Assembly (NCBI GenBank): GCA_917880885.1 | Contig: OU862910.1 | Location: 55,357,285-55,421,284, forward strand | Reading direction: 5' to 3' | Length of the DNA: 64,000 nt | Origin: Limnephilus marmoratus | Taxonomy: Eukaryota > Arthropoda > Insecta > Trichoptera > Limnephilidae | In this document: positions 1-10,782 of the stretch, one piece after another | Layout: each line of letters begins with the position of its first letter | Numbering within the stretch: the stretch's first letter is position 1 | Notes under the pieces: model-generated | The model's input: the letters and a program-made list of their open reading frames with translations, nothing else | Told to the model about the DNA's origin: nothing | Database searches by the model: none | Position numbers and translations under genes: made by a program

Positions 1-537
1 CTCGTTAAGAGATGTCAGTCGCTAGAAAATTTGCGAATCGAATGTCATCGAAAATAATACAATAAACGGATAGTCATTTATGAACGCCTGTTAGGTTTTT
101 ATGTGAGTAATTTTAATAAATAATAAAGAGAAATTCGTGATTTTAAGTAGGTAATTAATCCATTTAACTAGACAGCCAAAGAAAATCAGAAATTTGACAG
201 CCGATAACGCACGACGGACGTCTTCCGATTTTTTCCAATTTATAATAATATTATAGACTTGCGCAGACCCGTCAAAACTCACGGGATATTATAATTGTAG
301 AATTTGCCAAACTGAAAGTATTTGTAAAAAAATATTTGGCTCAGGATTTTGGCCTTTCAAAATATGAAATTTAACCGTCAAAAGTTAGCGACTTGAAACA
401 TTACGACATCTGTCAAACATTTAAACAAAAGAAGTGCATATAAATAATATTGGTACGTACTTAATTTATGGCCTGTCTCTTGTGATTTATACTTTTCAGT
501 TCCAATTTTAAATATAAAAATTTTATTGAACTTCAAC
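1..537. other. Unassigned AT-rich DNA
   Basis: No gene is seen. A stretch near 255-335 (cgcagacccgtcaaaactca and following) resembles 3335-3405 and, more weakly, 40020-40075, so part of it belongs to an unclassified interspersed repeat. Confidence 0.4.
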
Positions 538-720
538 AACAGGCCACTTGCATCACATTTTAAAAAAAATTTTACGGTTTAGGCAAATATTCTAAGATAT
601 TCTATTTTTTTTTTTATCCAATTTTGGAACCCTGGCGATTTTTTGAAAATTTCAATCCGAAAAAACAGATTATTTTTTATAAACCGGAAAGAAGGGACAT
701 TTTATGGGTGCGTGTTAATT
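538..720 (+). repeat. MITE-1, partial copy (left end only)
   Basis: This matches the left end of the elements at 2349-3182 and 31159-32024. It shares the terminal aggccacttgcatca motif, the gtttaggcaaat motif and the ataaaccggaaag motif. Similarity fades near 720 and no right end is present, so the copy is truncated. Confidence 0.7.
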
Positions 721-949
721 TAATAAATGTTATAGACATCTCCGAAAAACCGATATTTAAGTTTAAGTATGCAGTTAAATGTAAAAGTGTACATTATATT
801 TGGTGGTAAAACACTCAGATTACTCATATAAACACCGCCAAATCAATTATAATGCAGAAAAACTTGTGGTGAACTAAATAAAATCTGGATATTGTGAGAT
901 ATTTCATTCATGCTAATGCATAAATATATATTATATACTGATGATCCCA

Positions 950-1100
950 AGACTTAGAGCTATAATATGTGTATGAATATATATTTTTGTGCATGTAGGT
1001 ATGTATGTGCATATATGTGAGTGTGAAGCGTGGAGACATATGTATATAAATGTATGCATATGTACGTACACGTAAGTGTGTATGTATGTATTTTCTAATA
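950..1100. repeat. Degenerate TATG/TGTA-rich simple repeat
   Basis: Runs of tatgtatgtgcatatatgtg-like sequence with imperfect 4-bp periodicity. Nothing else is visible between 720 and 1245. Confidence 0.6.
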
Positions 1101-1245
1101 TTTGATCCTTCTTGTTTTGTGCACGTACTTGTAATTTAATTTATTTTCGTGTAAACATATCGAATATTGAGCTGAATGGTGTGCTCTCCTAATTGGAATT
1201 ATCACTGTAACCATGTTAAATTTGTAAGCTTATAATTTTATGTAA

Positions 1246-1871
1246 CTAGCTGACCCGGCCACGCGTTGCTGTGGCTAATAAAACACTTTGTAAAATCCAA
1301 CCTTTGTAACCACACCGCCGTCTTTGAGTTTATCGTGAAGAGTCAAATGCCGCGGAGGACTAATTTATAATACGTAGAGATGGTGTGAAAGATTATAATA
1401 ATGTGCATGAAATGCTTGGTGTAACTAACGTGCTTAAGTTAATAAGGATTAACACTCTATCCGTCTAAATAACTTTTCAATTACCGCAATGTACGTGACC
1501 ATTTTTTAAAAGATAGAATGGTTATAGTAAGCTATCCGTAAAAGATAGATATATGCCCTCGCGGACTTTTTTGTAGATCTATAAAAGAGGAATATCCCAC
1601 CATGAATTGTTTTGTTATATCCCAAAAGGATTAGGCAGCGTTTTCGATGAAAGCTACCAGGCGGCTTGACTTTTTCCGACTCTAACAATTATCGTTATGT
1701 TTCAACCAATTTACACAAATCCTTGACAAATTACATACCTAAACCTTCATCACGAAACACTCTACCTATTGGTGAAAACCGCATGAAAATCCGTTCTGTA
1801 GTTTTCGAGTTTATCGCGAACAGACAGACAGACAGACGGCGCGGGGGACTTTACTTTATAATATGTAGAGA
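1246..1871 (-). mobile_element. Non-autonomous Helitron, complete ends
   Basis: Read on the minus strand, the element begins TCTCTACATATTATAAAG at 1871 and ends GGCCGGGTCAGCTAG at 1246. It sits between host A and T, as expected for Helitrons (5'-TC, 3'-CTAG, insertion at A^T, no TSD). A short hairpin (GCCAC ... GTGGC, 1257-1274) lies about 10 bases before CTAG, the usual Helitron terminator. An imperfect run of cagacagacagacag lies near the 5' end (about 1823-1840). There is no Rep/helicase ORF. Related ends occur at 33130-33170. Confidence 0.75.
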
Positions 1872-2142
1872 TGTATTCTGTTGGCGAGCCTACAAACAAA
1901 ATAAAAAATAAACTAAAAATAATGTACCGAACCGTTATATTTAATATGATACACACACACCCTTGTAAACAATACTTGATTTATGATAAGCATTCGAATA
2001 TTTCTTTCCTCATTATCTCAAAGCTAGGTATTTGGAGATGACTGACTAATCAACTGGACGATCGACGTATAAGAAGGCATTTTCGCCAAAGTTTGTCCCT
2101 TGCGTTTTTCGATATTCCACGATAATAGAATATTGAAAATTT

Positions 2143-2272
2143 GTCAATACCGCACAAGAGTCCCAACTACTCTCAGCCGCTTAAGCCAAAGAGTCTAAGC
2201 ACTCCCAATTGGGATATATGTGAGACTGAAGGTAGTGTGTAGGGGTAAAGAACGGTAGGGGAGATGGGGGAT
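2143..2272 (-). repeat. SINE-1 body fragment
   Basis: It matches the body of the SINE-1 family in reverse: the ataccgcacaagagtcccaa, ctcccaattggga and gagactgaaggtagtg blocks are shared with 10208-10490 and, inverted, with 46440-46565. The tRNA-like head is missing. Confidence 0.65.
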
Positions 2273-2348
2273 ACTTATACATATAAGTAATAAGTTTACC
2301 TACAGAATTACTTTGGTTTAACTTGTGGAATTATACGAGAAGCTCCAC

Positions 2349-3182
2349 AATAGGCTACTTGCATCACATTTAAAAAAAAAATCCGGTTTAGGCAAATACT
2401 CTAAGACATTTTGTTTTTTTTAATCGTATTTTTGAAACCCTGGGGATTTTTTGAAAATTTCAATCCGAAAAATCAGAACATTTTTTATAAACCGGAAAGA
2501 CGGGTCATAATTTTATAGGTGCGAAAAAACGATAATTACATAGCCGAAAATCATTAAAAAAAAGAACGTTTTCCACACGAATGGCACAGGAGAATAACGA
2601 GGCATACCAAAAATATTACAAATCATAATTACTTTTTTTCCTGGATCCATCTTATTGATCATAAATCATTATAATGTACATTAATATTAATAAATCCAAT
2701 GTGATATACTTGTACTTGTAAATTATAATAATAATAAGAATATTATAAAATTTGATTTTGATAAAATCAGCACCATAACCATTATACCCCTAAAACATGT
2801 ACCGATATCTAAAATGTACGGGGTTCTCTTCATAACATCTGTCAAAAATTCAAACCAAATGATAAGTTCGCAGAGAACAAACAATAAATCTAGTGAACGT
2901 TAAATGTCAAATTCAAAAATTCGTCTGAAATCAAAGTGATGCCATATAAAAAAAATAAATCAGTGTGGAATTTTACAAAATTAATAGGAACATTTTCGGA
3001 GACGGGACATATTCATGTAGTGACGTCACGAGCCCAAATAATGGATTTATTTATTTAAAAATAAAAAAAAAACCGTAGGTACATTTCTAAAAAAATTTAC
3101 TAACATTTTCGTAATCTTAGTAAAAAGATCTATGCACACGATTTTTTCCAAGTCGTTATGAAATCCATGCAAGTGGCCTATT
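2349..3182. mobile_element. MITE-1, full-length copy (terminal inverted repeats AATAGGC.ACTTGCAT)
   Basis: The ends are inverted copies of AATAGGCCACTTGCAT (one mismatch on the left). The body closely matches 31159-32024, sharing aatggatttatttatttaaa and tagtgacgtcacgagcccaa. There is no transposase ORF and no clear TSD, so the superfamily cannot be named. The copy is about 830 bp. Confidence 0.75.
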
Positions 3183-3423
3183 GAATTGAGGAAAATAGCT
3201 GTATTTACTCCTTACTAAAGACTGCATTCACGAATAAAAACTAAGCATCGATAAAAATCAGTGCAGAAGTGAAAAGCAGGTACCTTATTTAGAGATAATA
3301 ATTCTTTATGGTTATTATATTATAATAATTACAAGCGCAAACCGGTGAAAATCACAGGGCTTTATAATTATTGAAAGATTTGTGAAGCTGACAGTATTTA
3401 CAAAGTACTAACGAGTACTCGTC

Positions 3424-3995
3424 ATGTGTTGCAATTCTGCTCAAAGAAAGAAAGTGTTTGTATTTTATTTCCATACATCATTAAATACATCAGAAGGTTT
3501 TCAAACGCGTGAGCAGACCACATACAGTTGTCCTTGTGAGAAGCATGGATTTTCCAAATTTACCCCTGCTATCTCCTTACCGCTCCTGTGTCGCCATCCC
3601 TATATTTGCACCTCCCTCATCCCCCACCCCTCCGTCAACCATCCGTAACCCCTCCCTTTTCCCATGCATCCCCGTTTCCTCCCCCGTTTCCCTCCCCCCT
3701 CCCGCATTCCTCTTCCAATGTCTCCTCATTCATTCTCCTACTCTCGGATTCCCTCCCTGCCGCTGAAATATATGAAATATAGGTACACATTTTTCAAAAG
3801 ACTCGGGTATTGTATTGTTTATACAAATTTCATAACGCCAGAGCTCACCATCATATTTAGAAACCTTTGGGGCATACGCACAATAAAGTTTCATCGCAAT
3901 CAGATTAATGGTACAGGACAAACAAAGAAACATTCATTTTTTATTTATACAGACGATAAAAATTGCTTTGCTTATTCGAAACCTATGAGCGTATG
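3424..3995 (+). repeat. Helitron-family internal fragment with polypyrimidine tract
   Basis: The order of blocks is shared with 44760-45245 and, inverted, with 32790-33170: a cgcgtgagcagaccacata block, a C/T-rich variable tract (3560-3765), then ccagagctcacc-like and caatcagattaatgg blocks. The other copy (32790-33170) ends with a Helitron 3' terminus, so this is taken as the same family without recognisable ends. Open frames here only reflect low-complexity C/T sequence. Confidence 0.55.
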
Positions 3996-4019
3996 CCGAA
4001 GGCTCAATTTCTGAATTTA

Positions 4020-4539
4020 GTAACTCAACTGCGTTTTGACTGCACTGCATTCCTATCGCTTTACATAACTGTGTCCCAATAAAGCATAAAAGTGGCTGCT
4101 TCCTATATCATTATCCTTGGCTTAAAAAAATATCCAAGTCATGCTTTTGCCAGATAACCTCTTTGACTTTGCTTTAGATACTTAATCCAGCAATGGAGTT
4201 AAGGAGAACTTTCAAGCACAAATCAGTACCAGCATAGTCAGGCCCTCATGTATCGTAAGGTTAAAGGGGACAAGGCCTTCGGCCCCTAAAGACGTAGGGC
4301 TCAATTTTTTTTTTCTGTGGAGAATCTTGGCAGTAGTGCGAAAAATTAGGTTTGTTGCTGTTTTCGCATAATGTACTCGTAATACAATAATATAATAATA
4401 CCATAGATAAATGTGTGTTTCTTTAGCAGAAGATCAATTTCTTTGGACTTTGTGAAAGGTTTTATGTGAACTGACGATATCAGTTTTCTGTCAAATGCGT
4501 ATGGATCCCTCGTGTTGAGATTGATTTGTTCAATGATCA
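4020..4539. other. Unassigned DNA
   Basis: No gene, RNA or clear repeat end is recognised. The only open frame is a 64-codon one on the minus strand (4346-4540) without recognisable motifs. Confidence 0.4.
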
Positions 4540-4745
4540 TTAATAACTTTATCTTGTAGGTTTTTTCTCGTTTGTTCAGTGACCATATAAAATATTATGT
4601 AAGTTTTTTTCTCGTTCAGTGACTGTAAAAAATATCATCTTGTAGGTTTTTCTTGTTTGTTCAGTGACCATAAAAAATATCATCTTGTAGGTTTTTCCAG
4701 GTTTGTTCAGCGACCATAAAAAAATATCTCGTAGGTTTTATATTA
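4540..4745. repeat. Minisatellite, about four units of roughly 50-58 bp
   Basis: Each unit contains tatcttgtaggttttt, then cgtttgttcagtgaccataa and aaaatatcat. Units differ by small indels and substitutions. It lies in non-coding sequence. Confidence 0.75.
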
Positions 4746-6112
4746 ATGAAACATGTCATGTAGATTTTTTTGTACTTTGCATTTTGTATGTGGTAGAAAA
4801 ATATAATAAAAACATAATAAATACTTAAACCAAAGAATGCATATCAGATGAATCTTGTAAGTTTGTACACAGTCGAATATCTTTCAATTGCAACAACAAT
4901 TTAATTGTTTCAGAATGTGTAGGCACACCTTTTTGTCGGCAAAAACCATCTGGTTTCTATGGACTATCGAAATCTGGATCGTACGATATTGTATAATTGT
5001 ATGATATAGATTGTATTTGTTTATATTATAAAAACAAAACAGCACTTTGCTGACAGTGATAAAATAATTTACAGATATGTTTTCAATATTTTGCTCTCGC
5101 TTATATTTCCTTGTATGGTAAATTTAATTACAGGTGACGTTCGTAGTGTATTCGTGTGTGTACTTTCGGATGTGTGTAATAAGTAGTGATCTGTGAAGGG
5201 ATATGTACGTGCATTGAACGTTGCATAGAACGCCCTTGGTGTGATTAACCCCGAAAACAGTGTGTCCAGGAGAAACGGATGTACGAATCCAACCCTTCTA
5301 CTGGGGTGCAAGGCGATATGCTGAGAGAGTCCTGCAAAAGGTCTCCATCGACCAATCACTGCCGATCCGGACTGCCACGCAGTTGGTGGGCAGACGCATC
5401 CGCCGCCAAGATCTGGATAAACCCCATGAACCCGGCACCCCTGCTAATTCACCAAACCTAACGAATCAATTGAGGTGACCTGTGGCAGACATTATTACAC
5501 TATGGCAGAATTATCCAATAAACGGTACCCGGGGCGGCTGTACTCACATTCGCCAAATTGACATATATAAGTCTTTCAATTTATAATTCTGAAGAAAAGC
5601 ATTTCGGCCAATATGAGGATGACCAAGATTAATATGAAAATAAAGTCATAAAAAGGATTTAAGAGTGTCGGCCCAGGGGCAGGGCAAATCCGGCCCTGAA
5701 CTTCGCCCAGTTTTTTACACTCCCAGATATTAGAAGGTTTGCTTGCATCAGTGGCGGGCGTGGGGGGGATTTACAATGCAGTTTTAATGCTCTTATTTCG
5801 CAATTGACCGATTACTAAATAAAACGGATTGCACAAACGTGCAGCGGTCACTCGCAACGTCCTTGCCACTCACCGGCCAGGGGCGTGCAACTGCTACTCG
5901 TTCTTACCAAGAAATATATTTACATGAAAATTGTAAAAACAAAAAAAGATATAACACGGGTGCGTCATTGTTTGGAACGTGGGTGTAGATGATCGCGTCT
6001 TATTCGGAAACGCGAGTGCTTTATATATAGACAAGGACACCTTCCAGCTAACAATTTACATACAATTTGAATGAATTAGTTCGAAACCCCATCTTGGCAA
6101 ACAAATAGAAGT
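4746..6112. other. Unassigned DNA, including a less AT-rich patch at about 5200-5520
   Basis: The patch at 5200-5520 has overlapping open frames on both strands (96 codons minus, 72 codons plus), but neither shows a recognisable motif and they overlap in antisense, so I do not call a gene. It could be the tail of an unrecognised element. A gcagtggcgggcgtgggggg-like motif near 5750 resembles a hAT terminus but has no partner. Confidence 0.4.
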
Positions 6113-6520
6113 AGTATGTTAATTATTATTTTTAATTGATAAACTAACGTTTAGACAAGATTTTTATACATAGCACAAAGGGTAACAATTATTATAAGCA
6201 ATAATTATCAGCCTAAAACACTCATCCACAGTGAAAAAATCGGTAAATTTTTGAGATCGCTGGCAATGGTTAATACGCACTTTTTTTGAAAAAATCTTTT
6301 GATTCACCTTAATTACATTAAAAGACAACTATTTGCATTGGGGGAAGTGGAAAATATTTCATTCTAAATTTCGATTACGTAAAATTAAAATTAACTTTCA
6401 TTCTGTGAAACGAGACCGTCCATTTTCAAACATTATTTTCAAATGTCATTTTGTTATGTTGGTATTCTTGTTACTGTACGAAAAGATTCTAGAGCAAAGC
6501 GTAGCAGACTTCATGGGAAT

Positions 6521-6680
6521 TCTAGGTTTGTGTAAGTAACATGGTTTGTGATATAAAAGAAAGTGCCCCTTTATAACGCCTACTAGCGTCAAGGCAAGAA
6601 AACATCCCACTTTTCAAGTAGTTTAGCGGCTACCCTAGGTTTGTGTAACATGGTTTGTGATTCAAAAGAAAGTGCCCCGT
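6521..6680 (+). repeat. Direct repeat of about 45 bp
   Basis: taggtttgtgtaa, acatggtttgtgat and aaaagaaagtgcccc are repeated at about 6523-6570 and 6637-6677. The repeat lies in the spacer between the inverted arms of the surrounding composite. Confidence 0.65.
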
Positions 6681-6973
6681 ACCTTCAAAATCTTCTAGTC
6701 GTTCGTTATACATTCAAGTATATCAGGATTACCAACATACCAAAGTGACAGCGAATGAGCTAATAGCTAATGGCGTACAATCTCACAAGACGAAAGCTAA
6801 TTTTAATTTTACGTAATCGAAATTTAGAATGAAATATTTTCCACTTCCGCAATGCAAATAGTTGCCTTTTAATGTAATTAAGGTGAATCAAAATGTTTTA
6901 AAAAAAAAAGTGCATATTAACCGTTGCCAGCGATCTCCAAAAAATAATAAAAAATCTTCCGATAAAAGATACA

Positions 6974-7051
6974 TGCTGCCAACGGGACTTGAACCCATGT
7001 CCTTCTGATTGCCGGTCAGGTGCTCTACCACTGAGCTATGTCGGTCCCGTT
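6974..7051 (-). repeat. tRNA-like SINE-3 head in a hairpin
   Basis: On the minus strand there is an A box (tagctcagtggtagagca) and a B box (gggttcaagtccc), so a pol III promoter is plausible. The flanks are inverted copies of each other (atcttccgataaaagatacatgctgcc-like at 6954-6980 against 7055-7084), so the tRNA-like part would sit in the loop of a long hairpin. The fold is imperfect and the unit is repeated at 7402, so it is a SINE relic and not a tRNA gene. Confidence 0.6.
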
Positions 7052-7401
7052 GGCGGCATGTATCTTTTTTCGGAAGATTTTTTCAATGTGGATGGGTGTT
7101 TCAGGCTGATAATATAATTATTGCTTATAATAATTGTTACCCTTTGTGCTATGCATAAAAATCTTGTCCTAAACGTTGGTTTATCAATTAAAAATAATAA
7201 TTAATATTTGACAAGTTAAAGTATTTCACACAAAAAATGTAGACATAATTTGTCTCGACGCCACCTAGCGAGAGATTTAGCACTAACAATGCCTCTCTCA
7301 CAAAAATAAAGTTGGTTGTTTTCAGGTGGAATAATGTAATAAGCAGTAATTGTTGAATGAAACACTAGTATATATTGAATTATTTGGCGGATACTAGATA
7401 A

Positions 7402-7548
7402 GCCGACATAGCTCAGTGGTAGAGCACCTGACCGGCAAACGGAAGGACATGGGTTCAAGTCCCGTTGGCGGCATGTATCTTTTCTCGGAAGATTTTTTCA
7501 ATGTGGATGAGTGTTTCAGGCTGATAATTATTGCTTATAATAATTGTT
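7402..7548 (+). mobile_element. SINE-3 copy with tRNA-like head
   Basis: The head (7402-7473) has an A box gctcagtggtagagcacc and a B box ggttcaagtcc. Its first and last 7 bases pair with one mismatch. The tail tcggaagattttttcaatgt to taataattgtta repeats at 7072-7143 and, inverted, at 6183-6240. The anticodon arm is poorly paired. Confidence 0.6.
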
Positions 7549-7560
7549 AGTATGTTAATT

Positions 7561-8045
7561 GTTGTCATATTTTAAGATTATTTATTATTTTTAAAACGCA
7601 GCGATTTGACTACAAAGTCGAAGCCCCTAGGGCAAACTTATTGACCTACCCCTAAACTAAACCAACACGGTGTTCGGAAACTCGTAGGTAGTACAAGCGG
7701 GAATCTGGTAAATCTACATCACACAGAGATCTAAAAAAAAAAACTTTTTTTGATCTGAGCATTTTAGATTTTTTTCGTTTTTTACCATTTTACAAAAAAA
7801 ATTGACCTGGGACTACGCGTTGACGCATTTCAAAATACTTTAATAGAGCTGATATTGTGATATTAAACTTTTCTTTCAAATATGACCTAAAAAATTCCTA
7901 CTTCGGACTCGAATTACTCGAAAACCAAACTATACATATTTTAAAAAGAGCTGTATAACAAAATCGACTCCAAATATAATTTATCAGTTTTCCATTTGTA
8001 CCACTAGTTTATGGACACCATTTATAATCTAAAGTAAATATATCA
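7561..8045. other. Unassigned AT-rich DNA
   Basis: I see no gene, RNA or element terminus here. Confidence 0.4.
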
Positions 8046-8206
8046 TTGAAGAAGAAGATAATAATAATAATCTAAACGAAAATGTGAAAGAGAACAAGAC
8101 ACAATAAAATAGAAAAAGATAATGGTCGCAACTGGGACTCGAACCCAGTACCTCTCGTCCATCCGGGACGTGCGTTTACCAACTCCGCCATTACGCCCTA
8201 CTGTCA
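8046..8206 (-). mobile_element. SINE-2 copy with tRNA-like head
   Basis: On the minus strand the A box is tggcggagttggtaaacgc and the B box gggttcgagtccc. The tail reads ccattatctttttct and then cttgttctctttc. A shorter copy in the opposite orientation follows at 8286-8405, and a related one lies at 30217-30960. Confidence 0.65.
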
Positions 8207-8285
8207 AACCGTCAGAATAGCCAATCTCATATTTCAATTTTTAGAATTAACAATATTATCTTCAACTAATTTATTTTCCATATCA

Positions 8286-8405
8286 TAGAGAGTTTTTGGG
8301 TTCGAGTCCCAGTTACGACCATTATCTTTTTCTGTGTCTTGTTCTCTTTCATATGTTCATTTATTTTATTATTATTATCTTCTTCAATGATATTGATATT
8401 GATGG
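8286..8405 (+). repeat. SINE-2 copy, 5'-truncated, inverted relative to its neighbour
   Basis: It starts at the B box (tgggttcgagtcccagtt) and runs through the shared tail to attattatcttcttcaatga. With 8046-8165 it forms an inverted repeat of about 115 bp per arm around a 120-bp spacer. Confidence 0.65.
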
Positions 8406-8483
8406 GAATAACCTTCAAAAGATATAAAGTTTTCCTTACAAAAATTTAACATAAATATAATTATTTAATCATTGAAGATAAAT

Positions 8484-8545
8484 CAGTCTTACCGGAGCGG
8501 TGCTCTACCACTGAGCTAATCCGACCCTATCCCCTTCGGCCATAC
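8484..8545 (-). repeat. tRNA-like A-box fragment
   Basis: The minus strand contains ggattagctcagtggtagag followed by a half-formed anticodon arm and no B box. It is probably a further SINE head fragment. Confidence 0.45.
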
Positions 8546-8630
8546 TTAACTGTATCATACTTCGATTAAGAATAACCAACCTTATCTTCGTTTACTTAAC
8601 GCATAAAATATCTGCTGCTATTTTCTTGAC

Positions 8631-9188
8631 GGCCTCCGTGGTCGAGGGATAAGGCTCTCGACTAGCGATCCGAAGATTGCGGCTTCAAATCCCAGCGCAC
8701 GTACATTTTATTTGATTGATTTGTGTCATTTCACAATTTAATTATTCAAAAATACTAAAAAGTTATATTGGCGGCACGTTCTAGAGTTGAAGATAGTCTC
8801 AGTCTCGCCCTGTTGAAATTGAAACGGTGGTTGAAATGGCTTTTGTCGTGTTTGGTGACTAATTCAGAACAGCCGGGTATTTCCTTCCCCTCCCAGTGGC
8901 GACAAGGGCGGATCCAGGGGGGGGGGTCATGGGGGTCATGACCCCCCCCTGGGCTGGGTCCAGGACCTAGGTGGACCTACTTTTTACTTGTATCTATTAT
9001 TATCAAATTTAAATTATAACTTCTTATGACTTGACCACGATTATGTGACCCCCCCCTGGCGTTATGCGACCCCCCCCCCTGACGCCAAAGCTGAATCCGC
9101 CCTTGAGTGGCGATGCCATAGTCTCACTGGCTCTAGACGGTTGGGAGCAGTCGGGACTCCTGTGCTATATTCACATTAAAAAAAATTA
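8631..9188 (+). mobile_element. SINE-1 copy, interrupted by a hAT MITE
   Basis: The tRNA-like head (ggcctccgtggtcgaggg ... cggcttcaaatccca) is followed by the long SINE-1 body (ggcggcacgttctagagt, ggcttttgtcgtgtttggtg, gtctcactggctctagacgg) and an A-rich end. The same order occurs at 24831-25888 and 46171-46567. The body is split at 8902 by an insertion with an 8-bp TSD. Confidence 0.75.
8903..9105. mobile_element. hAT-type MITE, 203 bp, TSD AGTGGCGA
   Basis: The termini are CAAGGGCGGATCCAG and the inverse of CAAGGGCGGATTCAG. The flanks 8895-8902 and 9106-9113 are both agtggcga, an exact 8-bp TSD as hAT elements make. There is no coding capacity. The interior is rich in G and C homopolymers. 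Confidence 0.85.
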
Positions 9189-9335
9189 AATTCATGATTG
9201 CGAGATTCTTCCAGAGCTAAATGAAATATAAATAGTGTCTTGGATAAATACATCCATTTATATTTTATTGCGTGACATCTATTGACTTTTCTACAAGTAT
9301 AGGTGAATATTTTTTTATTGCGCCATGCACAATAA

Positions 9336-9781
9336 GGCTGAATTTAGTCCCACGCTGACCGCACGCGCAGCGTCTGCTCTGATGGTCGAGATATATGAAC
9401 TTCTAGGAAGCGTTTTTGAATGACGCGTAGCTATCAGCGCGCAAGGTGGTCAGCGCTGATGGCTACGCGGCCGTACGCGTCGCGCGTCGGCGCCGCGTAG
9501 CTGTCGGCGCTGACGATTGCACGAGCGCCTCAGCTTTCAGTGAGCGTTCTAGTGTCGAGCGGAGCGGACGTCGTCAGCGTGTACAGTCATGGCGAATCGT
9601 TTTTATTTTTTTGGGATAGGTAGTACAAAGCAGCAATAACTAATACACTCCGCATTTTGGTCTTCGTCTGTACAGTAAGGTGGTCAGTACGATACTGAAA
9701 CGAGCCAAGCTGAGCCTCAGCGCTGACGAACTACGCGCTGATCTATGCGCGCTGATGGTGAGCGTGAGACTAAATTCAACC
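9336..9781. mobile_element. PIF/Harbinger-type MITE, 446 bp, TSD TAA
   Basis: The terminal inverted repeats are GGCTGAATTTAGTC and GGTTGAATTTAGTC, flanked by taa at 9333-9335 and 9782-9784. A 3-bp TWA TSD with GG-starting ends fits PIF/Harbinger. The interior is GC- and CpG-rich with many gcgctgac-like words, unlike its surroundings. Confidence 0.75.
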
Positions 9782-9784
9782 TAA

Positions 9785-10207
9785 GTTTAGTAATCTAGTT
9801 GATTGGCATTATTATGAATAGCGTTGTTTATTATTTTACTTTTTAAAAGAAATGCAGGATGTGATTATTATAAACCTACCATGTCGCAGAATAACAGGAT
9901 TTTATTCATAATCGGTGTGTTCATATACCACTTCGTGATATTTATTCATTAATGGTCTACGTATTAAATTTAATTTTATAAATCACTTGTCCACCACAGT
10001 AGACGTAACAGGCAGTGGGTTGGTAATGTTGGTATAAATCTAACACACCAATACAGGTTCCTCTAATCAGACTAATGCAGCTGTGATAAGTACTCTCACA
10101 TTGAATCAATCATATCTGATTAACTAAGGTCCGGTTTACCAGTTTATTATCAGCTCGGCTTTGTTGGACTGTCGAACTTAGCACAGCTTGGAACGTAATC
10201 CGTAAAT
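9785..10207. other. Unassigned DNA
   Basis: I see no gene, RNA or element terminus here. Confidence 0.4.
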
Positions 10208-10490
10208 AGGTCAATTTTTTTTTTTTACAGTGAATACCGCACAAGAATCTCAACTGCTCCCGTCTGGAACCAGTGAGACTATGGCATCCCCAATTGGGGT
10301 GTGTGAGGCTGAAGGTAGTGGAGAGGGGAAGAGGTAGGTTGGGAAGTACCTGGCTATTCAGATCTGGTCACTAAACACGGCTAAAGCCATTTTCAAGCAA
10401 CGTTTCAATTCTGAATGGTGGTCTTACACCAGGGCGATACTGAGAGTATCTTCCACTCTGGAACATGCCGCAAATATACTAATATACGCA
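10208..10490 (-). mobile_element. SINE-1 body, head missing
   Basis: Minus-strand copy of the SINE-1 body, with its A-rich end at 10218-10228 (T run on plus) and cggcatgttccagagtggaa at the far side. It matches 46310-46565 inverted, apart from small changes. No tRNA-like head remains. Confidence 0.7.
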
Positions 10491-10782
10491 AATGTCTAGA
10501 TGTCGCCAATATTACGTCTTTGTGTGTGAAAAGAATAAAGGAATGTGTTTCTTTTTTCTTTGAATAACAAATCTACTACTTACATGAGTGGTATGCTACA
10601 CGAGTGGTATGCTCTCCGCTGTCATCTTCATAGGGACGTCTCTATGCACCGAGAAATCGCCAACCTTCAAAAACGACCGCATTTTATTTTTACGCGGGTT
10701 TAATTTATGAGTTAATTTTTGATAAAGTTCCCCACTGTACACGGATGTGCTGTATGCGAGATCACTAATTTAAAAAAATAAA
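10491..10782. other. Unassigned DNA
   Basis: No feature recognised, apart from a near-duplicated gagtggtatgct motif at 10585 and 10601. Confidence 0.4.

Larger units (their letters stand above)
6113..7560. mobile_element. Inverted-repeat composite flanked by a 12-bp direct repeat
   Basis: agtatgttaatt occurs at 6113-6124 and 7549-7560. Between them, about 6125-6425 is an inverted copy of about 6795-7203: the left arm has cagcctaaaacactcatccac, fcttgatt-free spacer and gtaaaattaaaatta, and the right arm has the reverse complements. tRNA-like SINE heads are embedded in the right arm and its extension. No transposase frame is seen. It may be a foldback-type element, or SINE copies inserted head to head. 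Confidence 0.5.

Noticed and set aside
5069..5478. Overlapping open frames on both strands as a gene
   Set aside because: No recognisable motif, antisense overlap, and nothing to choose a frame.
7402..7473. A possible functional tRNA gene (A and B boxes, near-complete acceptor pairing); likewise the tRNA-like heads at 6974, 8116, 8631, 24831 and 43210
   Set aside because: Each is followed by a family-specific tail repeated elsewhere in the window, and the anticodon arms are poorly paired. They are SINE heads.
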